DNA of 64,000 nt from Larus michahellis (GCF_964199755.1 NC_133899.1:28499446-28563445), one strand, 5' to 3'. Positions 43,161-58,100 are shown, numbered from the stretch's first letter. Notes: a model not told the origin generated them from the letters alone. Translations and numbers: made by a program.

Positions 43161-46100
43161 CTGTAATGACACAGAGTAGAATTCATTTTTTCTTAAAAGG
43201 AAAAAAAAAAAGGCCCTCAAAATGTTAAGAAACCTGTTTTGTTTATCTTGTTTTCCCACAGCTTGACTGGCCACCAGACTTGTAGCTCTGCTGGAAGTTT
43301 TTCATTAACTCCTCAACCCTTGCGTGAAAAAAGCAAAGTTTGCCTTTCTAACGGAATAACCGGTGAAAAACTTTCTCACATGACAGTTTGGTGTAATTCG
43401 TGTTCAAAATGAAGGTCATCCCCAACTGGAAAAATATTACAAGTGTGATGAGCTGAATGTAGAACAGCAAGAATGTTATTAGATACAGGTTTAAGAAAGG
43501 CTTGAATGTAAGACCAGCAAAAGGAACAGTATCAGAAAAAATTCTTTTTATAGCCAGGACTTTCTGGAAAACATAGGTTTAATACTTTGCCCCTCTACAA
43601 CTTCAAAGGTTGTAGTGCCTTATTTGCAAAATGCAATTTTAATTTTTACGTGGTAAATTAAATATATTTATGCAAACCAGTACAATAGAAAATTGAAATT
43701 CACCTTTTGAATACAGCTCTCCTCTGACCATCCCTTCAGAAGATGATCTACAACAGAGTTAACAGTTAAAATGTGGCAGATTGCTGTGTCAAAAAATGAC
43801 GTAAGGACTGAAAGTTATTATTAAAAAAGGTAACTTCTTTGTTTTGAAATAGTTATTAATATGTTACCATGAAGCACTGTTAGGTCATTCAGCATTTTGA
43901 CTGTTGCTGACTTGTGGTTTTCTGCTTCGGAACTCATTGCAAAAATATCTTCTTTTATCTGTGCATTGCACTGTGAAAAAATAATGACAACTGAATAATT
44001 CTTCTCTAAATTTTTCTCTAAATTCTTCTAAATAATTTCCATTTTCATGGTTTCTAAAGAGAACATGAAGAATAAACTGAGTTTTAGCTTACAGAAATAC
44101 AAAGGTCGATGTATTCCCATGGACACGTTCTCTTTCAACAACAACATCTATTTCATCTTGTTGAATAAATTTTAACTGTTGCCAAAATCAACACAACCCA
44201 GCTATGTCTGTGCTACCAAAATGGATGACGACGCTGAGAGCAGCCAGAGCAGCACAGTTCACGTGCAACCAGGGAAACTCTTCCTCACTCGCTCCCCAAA
44301 ATAGGATGGATTCATTCACACTGGATCAGCTCTACCAGTACCCAGCTTGTACTGTTCCGGGTTTGGCTGAAACGCGTTAGGTGGCCCGGATCAGGCAAAA
44401 TAAATAGCATTCCCTGGCGCAATACAGGCGTCAGAAAAATCAGAGCTTCTCAGCTTCTGTTAGTGAACTGAACATAAGGAAAGGGATGTTTGTAGTGAAA
44501 AGAATAGTTCTCTTCCTGAGGGAAACCTTTGTTTCCATAAGGATATAATCAGATAGAGCTGCAGAGTAGCTGGTACCTAGCATCCTCAGTGCTAGCACAC
44601 GCAGGTTCAGGCAGCTGCCCTTGCAGCAGCAGAGCTCTGCGCTTGCAGGCAGCAAATAGTGCACGGGGTTCAGATCATCTGTGAAATTTAGTCCACATGG
44701 GATTCAGGTTTGATGGCAGCCTGGTAACAGTTGGCAATAAAACCCTTTTAAGGATCCTTCATGTCTTTTAGAGGGAAGGAGGTTCTACCACACTGATAGG
44801 CTGGGACCTGAAAGGTATACAGAATATCTTCAAAAGCATAGATTCCAAATTGCACAGGCCTATCGCAGGCCTATTCTACAACTCACGTTCATCTCAGCCC
44901 CCTTCATGCGGCAGGAAGGCCTTTTCCTACAATCCCTAACTGAATGCAGCAGATATACGATATTGATTATGCCTCAGGGAGATGCCTTGCCCTTGGATAT
45001 TCCTCTTTGTTTCCTTTCGAATTTAAACACAGCTCCACACATTTATTTAAAAGGCCAGGTTTGCCCTGTGCTGTTTATGCTTCATCATCTTCCACAGCTA
45101 GTTCTCTGTGAAATGAAAAATGATCATGAACTTCATATTGAGAAGGAGCACTGTCAAGCTCCAAAATACTCACTAATTTGAATCTGCAGTTCTCGGTGTT
45201 CACGATGTCAAGTTTCCTGTTGATCTCATAGATGTCTCGTTCTAGCAGCTTCATACTCTCTGTATGATTTTTCAGTTGGTCAATCGCAGCATCACGCTTG
45301 ATCCGCAATTCGTTCCTCAGCTCCAGCTGTTAATAATAAGCTCTTTGCTGCTAACTGATCTTTATATAGGATTTGTGTAATTAAATAAAGAGTTTTTGTT
45401 ACGTGGCACCTTTCATTTTAAAATGGCAAGTACCCTCTGAGACAGGTATCTATGCCCTCTTACCAATGAGCAGGAAGAGATAAAGAGAGGAGAAGTGATT
45501 GCTCACAGTCCACAAGGAACTAGCTCTGTGACATTCCTGCTGCAGGGTCATCCAATGACAAGGGTGTCACTTTTCTGTGACTGGAGGCTCAGGTGTACAC
45601 AACTGTTTTGTTGTGTTATCCCTATTCTAATATAGTTGGAGAAACAGAGCTCACTTTTCTGAACAATTTCTGTGTTGATATGGCTTCTATGGAGCTCATC
45701 AGAGAGATTTGCCCACTACCAGACCACCGGGACACAAATCCTGCAATCTGACCAGCCTCATAAGAGCCCATTATGTGATTTATTGAACTTGTCTTATGCT
45801 TCTCAGTAACTAAAGATACTTTGATTCTTCCTATTAACAACAGAAGGTGTGACTCTGTTCCTTTTCCCCCTAAAGGTTTTGTTCTAGCAGAGAAACAGAA
45901 AGCAGAAGCAATCTGATTGTTTGCCTGGGATGCACAGCCCAGCTGAAGCAAGCTCTGGCCAGGCTGCCTGATCCCCAGCAGCCCTAAGCAAATGGCCCCA
46001 GTACATACCGGGACTGGTTGTGTATGCACCATAAAAATGGCCAGTGCAGGCACAGCAGGTCTAACATGCGCTGTGGCTACCGCACTCGGGCTTATCAGCT

Positions 46101-49100
46101 CTACCAGGTCTGGAGGTGGCTGACAGACAGAGTCACTGTGCAAGCTCTGCAGAGACGCTCTGTCTGGGAGCAGCAGATGCCCCACACCTCAGACATTTTG
46201 AGCCACTGCAGCTACCCCCACAGCTATACAAGTTTCTCTCTCTTCACACTGGTGCTGATTAAATGCCTCAAGTCAGAAATGAGAAATAGAGTCAAAGCGG
46301 CGGCAAGGATACAGATAGGTTTTTCAAGTAAGAGTTACTGAGGTGGCAGAAATTCCTGCCCTAGCAGTAGGAAGCATCTGAATAGAAGCAGGTTCACAAA
46401 TGCCCTTAATTCACCAGCTTCTCTTTGACTTGCTCACTTGCCTAAGGAATGTAAATTCAAGCACAAGGGCAGCTTGATAAAAATGCTGGGTTACAGGCTG
46501 AGCTGAGGTCTGAGGCATCCCCCAGATGGAAACACAGCAACAGAGGACGGTATGTCCGCAGCCCCAGTCTCCCTCCCCCAGTCCCAGTCTTCACGGGTGT
46601 CTGGTCTTTACTGGGAGGAAATAAAGCTGGTGATGGAAACTTCGCAGAAGCAGTACAGCTAAGTTTTAAGTTATTACCTTGTCCTCCTTGAGCTTCCCAG
46701 TAGTTTTGATTGACTGCTGAATAGCTCTTTTGACTCGTAGCTCTTCATCTTTCTTTTCTACAAAGCAGAGAAAGGGTTTTTAGACAGTGTAATGACTGAA
46801 CGTTAGAGTTAAGCTGTTATAAATAAATCTAGGTTCTATTAGTAAGTGATCTGTAAAACCGGTCTGGCATTTTTTTAAAAATGCTTTACATTTGTGTTAT
46901 GGCCATGTCTGTAGATTCCAGTTGTTGCAAAGAGCTCAATTTAAACATGTTTCATAGTTCACTTGAGTCATAGGCAGACAAAGGGCTACGGCACACTGAC
47001 TTTAGAAACAGCAAGAGGAAGCCCACTATGTAGAGGAGCTACTTAATACTTACGTAAAAATGATTTCCTCAGTTCTTTGTATTTTGTATACTCCTCTTCT
47101 CTTGCTCTCCGGGTTTCTTCCAAGGTTATCCTGCTTATCTTTAGTTCTTGTTCTTTTTTAAGTAGATATTCAGTTGCAGTTTTGATGTCATTCTTTAATG
47201 AAACTAAATATTAATCGATAATCTATCTATCTAAGCAGCATTTAATGCATTAACAATTCAACATATGCAGAGGGGCAAAAAGAATAAAGAATACTGGAAG
47301 TGATCCCAAGAGGTCATCTTAGTCCTTCTCTCTGCTCTGAAGCAGAACCAATTAGACCTAAGTACCCATGACAGATGTTTGATTTGTCCTTAAAAACCCT
47401 AGTGGTAGAGATACCACGTCTTAGACAACCGATTCCAGGGTTTTACTATCTGTGTTGTCAATGCTTTCTTAGGGCCTAATTTTTTCTTAAATTAAATCTA
47501 TTCTGTTATTTGTCTCAACAACTGCACAAGGAGAAAAGCTTATCATCTTGCCCTGAATTTTTATTTAGTTGGTAGCTACTGCCATGTCTTCTCTTAGATT
47601 TACCTATTTTAAATGGAAAAGCTGCATATTTCTTCAACCTTTTTTTGATCACCTTTACTGAACTCCTCTTGGATCTCAAAATAATCTACATCCTCCTTTA
47701 AATGAGTTGATCAATACTGGATGTTGTACTCCAGCTGTGTCCTACCAAGGCCAGCTAAGGTAGAGACCATACAACATAAGCCTTGTCAGGCTCAGCCTTT
47801 TTATACAGACTGATTTGACAGTTGCTTTTTTCATTACTACAAATCTTTGCTGACTCATGTTCAACTTTTCATCTTTAGTTGTATTTATCACGCCCTAAAT
47901 ATCTCCCTCATAATGGATTTGTACAGACAACTGTTTCTACCTAAACGCAAAACTATGGGTTTTTTCATTATGACCCTTTCTCCCCAGAAATTACTTCTCC
48001 AACTTGCTAAATAATTCTGAATTCTAGTTCTGACCTGCAGAGGGTGCTCCCACTCTTATCGTGTTTGTCATCTGCAGATAGGATAAGCATTCACTCTATC
48101 CTATCACCTGAGTCATTAAGGAAGAAACAGATTCATTCCAGTATGAGAATAGACATCCCACAAACTAACAGGGACCATGATCCTATTTTGTCAGAAAAGC
48201 TTGGGTAACTATTATGTAGGATGATTTTTCTAACTGTTTTGTACCTGGGATTCTCCAGCCTGGAAAAGAGACAACTGAAGGGACATACAATGAACGTGTG
48301 TAAAAATCACACACCTTTGCTGGACAAGATGAGAAGACAACAGTTTTTCACTGTTTCTCACAACACAAGAACTGCAAGATGCCAATAAACTTTTGAGACA
48401 GCAGATTTAAAACAAAAGAAAATTCTTGTCCTTATTAAATAAATTATATGTTACAGGTTGTTATTGAGGATAAATGTATATGTGAGTTAAAAGGATCAAT
48501 CAGTGATAGGAGAGTATTGGTCTGAAGATCCAGCACAGCATAAAATTCCATCAAAAGCTATTAAATGCAGATACCATCTCCATCCAAAGAAGTTCCTGAC
48601 ACTTCATTTGTCATGGAGATTATACAGAAGAAGATTCATTCTATATTTGACTGTTCTTACATTACTTCGCCAAGCAGGACTATTGATCACTGCGGAAGAC
48701 AGGATCCTGGTAGGACCAACATTGTGTCTTACCCAGTATGGCTATTTTGGGAACTGAAGTTGATTTGAGCTTCACTCGCCTATTCTTGATATGCATTTAA
48801 ATATAATCATGAATAGCTCTGAAATGGCTTCAGCCACTTAACTACCTGAAGGTGAATTTCATTAGACTCAGATGATCTGAAGGCATCTGAGTTCTCTAGG
48901 TACGCTTGCTTGTCCTTTCCTATCAGCATGTCATTTTGTGGCTTGACCTGTCTCATGTTGTTGCTCCATGCCCAGCCATAAGCATATTTTTTCAATCATG
49001 CTTATATTGGTTTAATACAAACGTAACTACAACGCTTCTGGATCTGAGCTGTACATCCCCCTGTAACAGGGCTGCACACACTTAGCAGCCTGGGAATCTT

Positions 49101-52100
49101 TGCACTCTGTTACATCAGCATGGGGAAGAAGAACTACTAGCTTTTAAAGACTAAGCAGATCGTCACCTAAATACCATTACAAATCCATACATTTTAATCT
49201 TTCTCTGTCTCGTTCCTTAGCTTTAAAAAAATCTGACCTTTGGTTTTAAGGAAAAAAAAAAGTCTAATTCAATGTATATGCATCTCTCAACATAGTGGAA
49301 TCTCATCTTGGTTAGGACCAAAGAAACACAAAGTCACGAGTTAAATGACTTTTCAGCGAAAAAATACATCTCTTCTCTTTTGCTGCAATAGGTAAAAACA
49401 CAGAAAGGGAGAACAGGATCAGCCTATATAGACTGGGAAACTTGAAGAACAATGTTAAGAGAAAGACAAGATGATACCCAGGAAATAACGCCATACAAAG
49501 AAATGAAACTGGGCCCAGGATGTAAAGGAACACCAGGACTCTGAACTTGCTTCTTTAGAGGACTTCAATGTCAAATGCTGCAGTACATGACTTTGTTCCC
49601 TCTGAGATTCTGAAGTCAGGCAAGTCATATCCATTCCTGTGATCAAAGACTAGATATATTGCTCGTGATCTGTATTTTTTTAAGGACTGTAGCAGAAGGA
49701 TGGGTTAAAAGAAAAGAAGAAAATGGAAATTAGGGAGGAGAATAGACGAAATGGCTCCCTTGGCAGACATGTATACGCGAAGAAGGTGGAGAAAGAAAGG
49801 GGATCCCAGTCTTATTTCTATGGACTATTTTGATATCATGCATCATCATGATGCTCCAGACAGAGCATAACAAACCTGATCTGACATGACTCTTACAAAA
49901 GAATTTATTCCCCTTACACAGACCATGTCCGTGAGACCGCATTCAGACAGAACCATTTTGCAGACAAAAATAGTGGAAAGCAAGTGCAAGAAAATGCTGA
50001 AAGCTCCAAAAGCAAAATGGGGAAGAAAACAAAAAAGCAAACTTCAATTGTTTCATCAAAATGGCATGAAATGAAAACAAAGCAGGAAAACAGTTAAAAA
50101 AGGAGAAAATGTTAGAGTGTGTCACTGGATGAAAATAAACAGTTACAATTACTTTTTATTCTGTCCAGGCCACAAAGGAAAGGGCAACCCTCTGATAACA
50201 GTTTCATCAGCACTGAATTGGATGAAGGAAAAACTCTTTCAGAACAGACCATATCAAAGAAAAGACAAAGACAGTCTCAAGGTTCAGTTAGCATCTCTCT
50301 TGTAGATTCTGCGCAGCTCAACTGCCAGAAAGTGCATGAGAATGAATCCAGCACAACTGCTTACTTAGCAGTGACAGTCTCAGCCCTGATTTTTAGGAAA
50401 GCTTGAGCAGTTACATGACCATAATTGTTCTGCGTGATATGGGAGCATAACCTCTCCACCACCAAAATGAGAAAGATGCTCAAGGCCTTCTGTAAATCTA
50501 CCTTTGTAAGGTCAGGCATACAAAGAAGAGGATATTTCCTACACTCCTGGTACCTGCTTTATCCCATCTCACATCAGACTGTTGACCAAGAGTCAGACAG
50601 TTTCCCTGGGAATTGAGCATATGCTATATACCAAAGATCGGAGAAACACTTGAAATCTTTGAAAGCTCTGCATAGTTCATATTCAGCATTTCAGTGTCCT
50701 ACTTTCTTTGGGAAAGAAAGCTCATCAGTGTTTTAAAGAACACTGACACTAAGTAGCCTTGGGTTATGTCTTGTACACCATCAGTCACTCCAACAGATTT
50801 ACAACAACAATAATTCAGAGGAGACTCTGACCAGTGTCTAAAATTAAGCTGTCATATTTCCATGAACGTTAGCCTGTTTACTAAAAAATGATGAAACGCA
50901 TTCTATATTAACAGGTTACACTTTAGGAGGCTCACTACAAAGCTAAGCTGGACGCGTCTCAGAACTGAATCTGGTCCTGCACATATTTTTATTTTAAAAT
51001 GGGAGGCATCCCTTCTGAGAAACATCTTGACTGCATTCTTTTGACATAGATGCCCATATGTACATGAATATATACGTACATATACATATATGGGTGTGTA
51101 CTGATTCCAGTGTCTCAATCTGAGCGTCTTAAGTGCTTCTGAGCATTAAAAAAAACCCAAAATAAAAACACCAAGCTGAAAAGTAGACTATTTTCTTGAA
51201 ACAATTTAAGCATTTAAGCATTGCTCCAATGAGCATAGTTGCAATGAGGTGCAACAAACACTGCCAATTCATCCATCTGAAATCTTCCCAAGGTTAGTTA
51301 AAAGAACAATAAAACTTACCTCCAGACATTTTATTTTCTTAGTAAAATCCTCATTATAATTCCTGTAATCATTTTCCTTCTTACTTGCTTCTTCACTCAG
51401 GGCTTTGACTCGGTTTTCAGACTGAATAAGCTTTCTCTCAAGGTCTTTAATCTCATAACGGAAAGCAAAATGAAGGTCAGTGATTTCTGAAATACATATC
51501 TACTGGACCACTTGGAAATAAACAATTAGAGCAAAATGAGAGAAATCTGCACAACACCTGCTAAGATAAATAATCTCTTTAAAATAGTTATTAATAGGAA
51601 TTACGGTCAGATCACAGAATCACAGAATGGTTGAGGTTGAAAGGGACCTCTGGAGGTCATCTTGTCCAACCTCCCTGCTTAAGCCAGGGCCCCTTTGAGC
51701 AAGTTGCCTAGCACCACATCCAAATGGCTTTGGAGTATCTCCAAGAACAGAGATTTTAGACGTTTAGATACTGAAGATATTTAGATCTGATCTAATATTT
51801 AATAGCTTACAAAGAATTGGCCCTTGGATGTTACTTACTTAGGTATCAGATTATTCTGATTATGTGCAGCAGGAACATACCGTAACACTGGATGTAGTGG
51901 GTTATAAAACCTGCTGTTTAACATACCTCCATAAGTAGTTCAGCATGCCTTTTTTTGCCAGCTTCTATTCTTTCATTAGTTTTCCTGTTTACATTCTCCT
52001 CCTCTAAGAAAAAGAGTTTTCTCTGCATTCCTAAGTACAGTAGCTTCCACTGAAGCATTATTCTGGTGGCAGACACACAGACAGAAATAAATTGAAATTG

Positions 52101-55100
52101 GGAGAAAAACAGAGAAGGGAGACAACATTATATGAGGCACTGCAAGCCTAATTTAAGTAACTGAAAGACTCAAACATATCTCCTGGAACTTCAGGACTAC
52201 AATCAAAGTGATTCAGACAGAAGTCTAGGATCCTGGAAAAAAATCTAGGAGGGATGCATGAAAAGACATAAAAAGCTTTCAAAGTGCCTCTGTTTGTACA
52301 GCACCTGGAGGAGTATTAAGGTGACCAGTCTCGCTTAAGTGCCTCTGTTATGTGCTAAAATTGGCTACTAGAAGTCTGGGCCCAACTAATTTGGTAAACT
52401 TAGCTTAGGAAATTGGAAGGTTGGAATGGACAATATTTCATATTCATAAAACCCTAGGCTTTGTAAACTGTGAAAAGGATAAAAGACAACACTGGTACAA
52501 AGCCAAAAAGACACTATCTGTCTATGTGAAAATGGAGACTGGAAGTCAGAAAAAACTATTCTTAGTTATCGAAAGAATAAGATTTTAAAATGACATCTTA
52601 ATGAGGATAAGGGGAGAAAGCAACAATGGCTTTTTGGATTGAGCATGATTGTTTCTTGAAGACAAAGGTATGATGCAACATTCAGGGGAGACCCAGACTG
52701 GACTAGATGACCAAGAAATCTCCAGATCTCTTCGCACCTTACGTGACAGAACAATCAAATGAGAAGTCAGAGCTGCAGAGCTAGTGTGATTTAGCTGAGC
52801 AATCAATGGCTTCATTTGGGAGAGTATCATATAAACTGTAGGGGGCTAAGCACTTTCTCAAATCCACTTTTTTCTCTTGCCGATAAAAAAGAGGAGGTAA
52901 TAATCCCATCCGGATCACATACAAGGAGGCATTCGTGGAAGAAAAAACCCCTATAAAGTACGTAGGTCTCAATGCTCTGAAAAGAAGGTATCTCCATATT
53001 GATGTGGAATGATAGCACCTCAAAAAACAGATACACTAAACTGATTTTAGACAAACAGTATGAACAGACCTCCAAGAGCTTCAATTAAAATCAGGCAGTT
53101 GCTGAGAAACTCATAACTACCCGGAAAGCTTTATATCGCTCTCACCTTAATTCCAGCTGCAATCATTCACTTAGACTTATCCAACTCAAGGCATTTTCTA
53201 CAGGAAACTCACACCACTGTGGGTAGATGTGTGTGCATATATGAAGAGTGATGCAAACTACCTCATGGCAGATATTCTGAATATACATAAAATAACCCTT
53301 AGTCTTTTTGTGACCTTTGTGTAACGTGCTCCTTACAATTCTCTCTAAAGGTTTCCTAAAAAGAAAGATTCAGTAGAATTGCTAAACTAAAGAAAAATAC
53401 GTAAGTCCAAAGAAGAAAGATTAAATACTTGAAAGTGCAAGGATATCTCATTTTTAATGACTCTGGCAAAGGGTTTATCTAGATAACATATCTTTATATC
53501 TATATATCTGGAACTCCAGACCCCACCAGTCTGATGACCTGATTTGAAAAGATGCTCAGCACACAAAGCTCCCTTACTTCCTAGCTGGAGCTGTAGGTGT
53601 TTGATACTGCAGGGGACTGGGACACTTTTCCCATTGAATTCTATGGCAAAGTTCTCATCGACCTCAAAGGTGCAGGGTTAGCTACCAAAGAGCATTAATT
53701 TAAATTAATTAATATAATCATAAAAAAAACCCAAAGAGTTTTACAGTTTATGTAAGTGTCCATATCCTGGAAAAATCCCAAATAGCTTATAAAATAAAGT
53801 AGAACATTTAATGTCGTAGTGATTGAAAGCCACTTATACGGTAAGTTCGGTGGTTCTTACCACTTGGCAGTACAGAAATACTATTCAAATGAAGCCATGG
53901 GTATATTTGAGGAGATTCCCTTTTATTTGCCATTATATCATGGAATATTTATATAGTGAGGCTTTTGGTTTATATCTTTGATATAATAGCAGCAACGAGA
54001 TATAGTAATTCATTAAGTTGCCGCTTTGTTTTAAAGAAACAACGCACACCTTCTAGTTTATCCTACCTCGTCTTATTTTCTGTCTTCAAATCTTGCTCTA
54101 GAGATGACAGTTCTTTTGCATACCTCTCCCTGGTATTTCTGGGGGGAAAAAAGATAAACTTTCAGAAATAATGCTGAAGATTTGCAGAACATTTAGTTTA
54201 CATCAAATTTTTAGTACAGTTTTTCAAAATTTCCTTCCTACCAACCAAGATGCTAAGCACTTATTCTAGTTGGAGAGAGGCAATATGGTACCTGGGGGGG
54301 TCACATCTCAAAAACATATACATTCAAGTGTTCAGTGATAGCTGTGTGTTACACATTGCTGTTTCTCAGGTTGAAAACATTAGTTCAAAATTAAGAGACT
54401 CTTGTTAGGAACCAAGGCAAATCCAGGAGTATATTTTTCAAGTCAGAATAAATAAGCAAATGCAAAACACAAGAACAGACGTTTCAGAAATGAACAATTA
54501 CTGTATTTTTAGAAGTATTTTTAGAAGCAGAACTTCGGGACATATCGACAAATCAATTTATTTGAATTTCTTACTATTCATTTTTCAGTGTGTCATGTGT
54601 CGTAAATATTAAAACGCACGAACTTTATACGTATTCAACACATGCAAGGAGAACTAAACACAATAAAAAAGACTGGTAGTGTGAAAGCAGTGATTCTCGC
54701 TCCTTCAAGACACAAAGGTGGTGGGAAGCACCCACTCCAAAACCCATCAGGATTTACAAAGAGGTAGTATGGGGCTTCCCTCCAAAGGTTTTATTGTTCC
54801 AAATGCAAAGCTAAATGTATCAAGCCAGTACTGTAGGACATTTTAACAGTAGCTGAATGTGTCCCAAATCACAGAATCACAAGATGATAGGGGAGGGGTT
54901 GGAAGGGACCTCTGGAGATCATCTAGTCCAACCCCCCTGCCAGAGCAGGGTCACCTAGAGCAGGCTGCACAGGAATGTGTCCAGGTGGGGTTTGAATGTC
55001 TCCAGAGACTCCACCACCTCTCTGGGCAGCCTGTGCCAGGGCTCTGCCACCCTCAAAGGAAACAAGTTCCTCCTCATGTTTAGGTGGAACTTCCTATGCT

Positions 55101-58100
55101 CAAGTTTGTGCCCATCACCTCTTGTCCTGTCCCCAGGCACCACTGAAAAGAGCCCGGCCCCATCCTCCTGACACCCGCCTTTAAGTATTTATAAGCATTG
55201 ATAAGATGCCCCCCTCAGTCTTCTTTTCAGTCTTTCAGACTGAAGAGACCCAAGTCCCTCGGCCTTTCTTCATAAGAGAGGTGTTCCAGTCCCCTAATCA
55301 TCTTGGTAGCTCTCTGCTGCACCCTCTCCAGCAGTTCCCTGTCCTTCTTGAACCAGGGAGCCCAAAACTGGACACGGTACTCCAGATGAGGCCTCACCAG
55401 GGCAGAGGGGGAGGATGACCTCCCTCAATCTCTGCTGGCCACACTCTTCTTGATGCACCCCAGGATGCCACTGGCCTTTTTGGCTACAAGGGCACATTGC
55501 TGGCTCATGGTCATCCTGTTGTCCACCAGGACTCCCAGGTCTCTTTTCCACACAGCTGCTCTCCAGCAGGTCAGCCCCCAACCTGTACTGGTGCATGGGG
55601 TTATTCCTCCCCAGGTGCAGCACCCTACACTTGCCCTTATTGAATTTCATAAGGTTCCTCTCTGCCCAGATCTCCAACCTGTCCAGGTCTCTCTGTATGG
55701 CGGCACAGCCTTCTGGTGTGTCAGCCACCCCTCCCAGCTTTGTGTCATCAGCAAACTTGCTGAGGGTGCACTCTATCCCTTCATCCAGGTCATTGATGAA
55801 TATATTGGACAGGACTGGACCCAGTACTGACCCCTGGGGAACACCACTCGTCACTGACCTCCAACTAGACTCTGTGCCCCTAATCACAACCCTCTGAGCT
55901 CTATCTTTCAACCAGTTTTCAATCCACCCCACTGTCCATTCATCTAACCCACACTTCCTAAGCTTCCCTGTGAGGATGCTGTGGGAGACTGTGTCAAAAG
56001 CCTTGCTGAAGTCAAGGTTGGACAACATCCACTGCCCTCCCCTCATCTATCCACCCAGTCATGCCACCACAGAAGGCTATCAGACATGATTTCCCCTTGG
56101 TGAATATGTGTTGAGTACTTCTGATAGCTTTCTTTTCCTCCACATACTTTGAGATGACACCCAGAACAAGCTGTTCCATCATCTTTCCAGGGATGGAGGT
56201 GAGGCTGACCAGCCTGTAGTTTCCTGGGTCTTCCCTCTTGCCCTTTTTGAAGACTGGATTGACACTGGCTTTTCTCCAGTCCTCAGGCACCTCACCTGTT
56301 CTCCAGGACCTTTCAAAAATTATGGAGAACGGCCCAGCAATTACTTTTCCCAGCTCTCTCAGCACTCTTGGGTGCATCCCTTCGGGACCCATGGACTTGT
56401 GGATATCCAATTTACTTAATTGGATCATCTTGATCTAACTTGATCATCTTCAACCAAGGGGAAGTTTTCCTTCATCCAGACTTTCCCTGTTACCTCCAAA
56501 GTCTGGGACTCCTGAGGGCTGGGCCGAGCAGTAAAGACTGAAGCAAAGAAGGCATTCAGTAACTCCGCCTTCTCCACATCCTCTGTCACCATGGCTCCTG
56601 TCTCATTCAACAGCAGGCCTACATTTTCTCCAGTTTTCCTTTTGCCTCTGATATACTTGAAACCCTTCCTGTTGACCTTGACACCCTTGCCAGGTTTAAT
56701 TCCAAGGAGGCCTTGCCTTTCCTCGTTTCATCCCTGCATACTCTGACAGCATTCTTGTAATCTTCCCAAGTGGTCAGTCCCTTCTTCCCCTTGCTGTAAA
56801 CTTCCTTCTTCCACTTGACCTTTTTCAGAAGCTCCCTGCTCAAGCATGCAGGTCTCCTGCGTCCCTTGCCTGATTTCTTGCTCTTAGGGGTGCACCGATC
56901 CTGAGCTTGGAGAAAGTGGTATTTGAATATCAACCAGGTCTCTTCAGCCCCCCTACCTTCCAGAGCCGTAGCCCATGGCATCTCTCCAAGCAGTTTCTTG
57001 AAGAGGTCAAAGTTAGCCCTCCTGAAGTCCAAGGCTGCAATCCTACTTGTTGTTTTGTGCATAATACCCACGATCCTGAACTCTGCCTTCTCGTGATCAC
57101 TACAGCCAAGGCTGCCCCCAACCTTAATGTCCTCCACCAGTCCCTCTGTGTTTGTCAGTACTAGGTCCAGTAGCACTCCTCTCCTTGTTGGCTCCTGCAC
57201 CACCTGAGTCAAACAGTTATCATCAATACACTGGAGGAACCTCCTGGACACATGCCTGGCTGTGTACCCTTCCCAGCAAATATCAGGGTGATTGAAGTCC
57301 CCTGTGAGAACCAAGGCCTGTGACTGCAAGGCTCCTTTCAGCTGTCTGTAGAAGGCTTCATCAGCTTCCCCACCCTGATCAGGTGACCTGTATTAATCAC
57401 TGACAACAGTGCCTCTCTTATTAGCCTGCCCCTTAATCCTTACCACAAGCTCTCAACTCTCTTCATCCACCCCCAGGTAGAGCCTGATACATTCCAGATG
57501 CTCTCTCTCATAAAGAGCAACTCCACCACCTCGCCTTGCTGGCCTGTCTTTCCTAAAAAGGACATAGCCATCCATGACAGCGTTCCAGTCATGTGAGCTA
57601 TCCCACCACGTCTTGGTAACTGCAATGAGGTCATGGCCCTGCAACCTCCAGATCTCCAGCTCTTCCTGTTTATTCCCTATGCCGCATGCATTGGTGTATA
57701 AGCATTTCAGAGAGTGAGCTGAGTGTGTAGTTTTCACCCTTGAGGGGTGATAGGCCTTCTGGTTCTTAAAAATACTAGCACGCTGCCCAACAAGTGCTGA
57801 TACAATCTATATGGGTATCTTAGATACAGGGTATCTGAGAACAGTTGTTCTTAGATACCCTGAAAAACCATAGTTCTTCTATTCCATACTTTCCAAAACT
57901 ACATTCACTCTTGTCAAGTCAGTGGGTTTCCCATTTCAGTGGGTTTAATCAATTGGAGATTGCCTTCTTTGAATGAAACCTGACAGTCTTAATCTGAAAT
58001 TGTCCATTAAAAAAAAAATAAATCAGTCAATCATGTAAGGTGAATGGTGAGATTCTGAATATATTGCATATTACTTTTAGAGAAAATAAAAATTAGCAAG

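Noticed and set aside
45622-46185. 187-codon minus-strand open frame in a CCDC175 intron
   Set aside because: Residue composition is not coiled-coil or domain-like, the frame lies between well-phased exons, and no similarity is recognised.
48241-48340. Possible second CR1 piece in plus orientation (ttctccagcctggaaaagag)
   Set aside because: Only about 20 bases resemble CR1; the rest has no match I can support.
50117-50406. Overlapping plus-strand open frames of 62 and 95 codons
   Set aside because: Polar low-information products, two frames open at once, no promoter or homology; likely chance.
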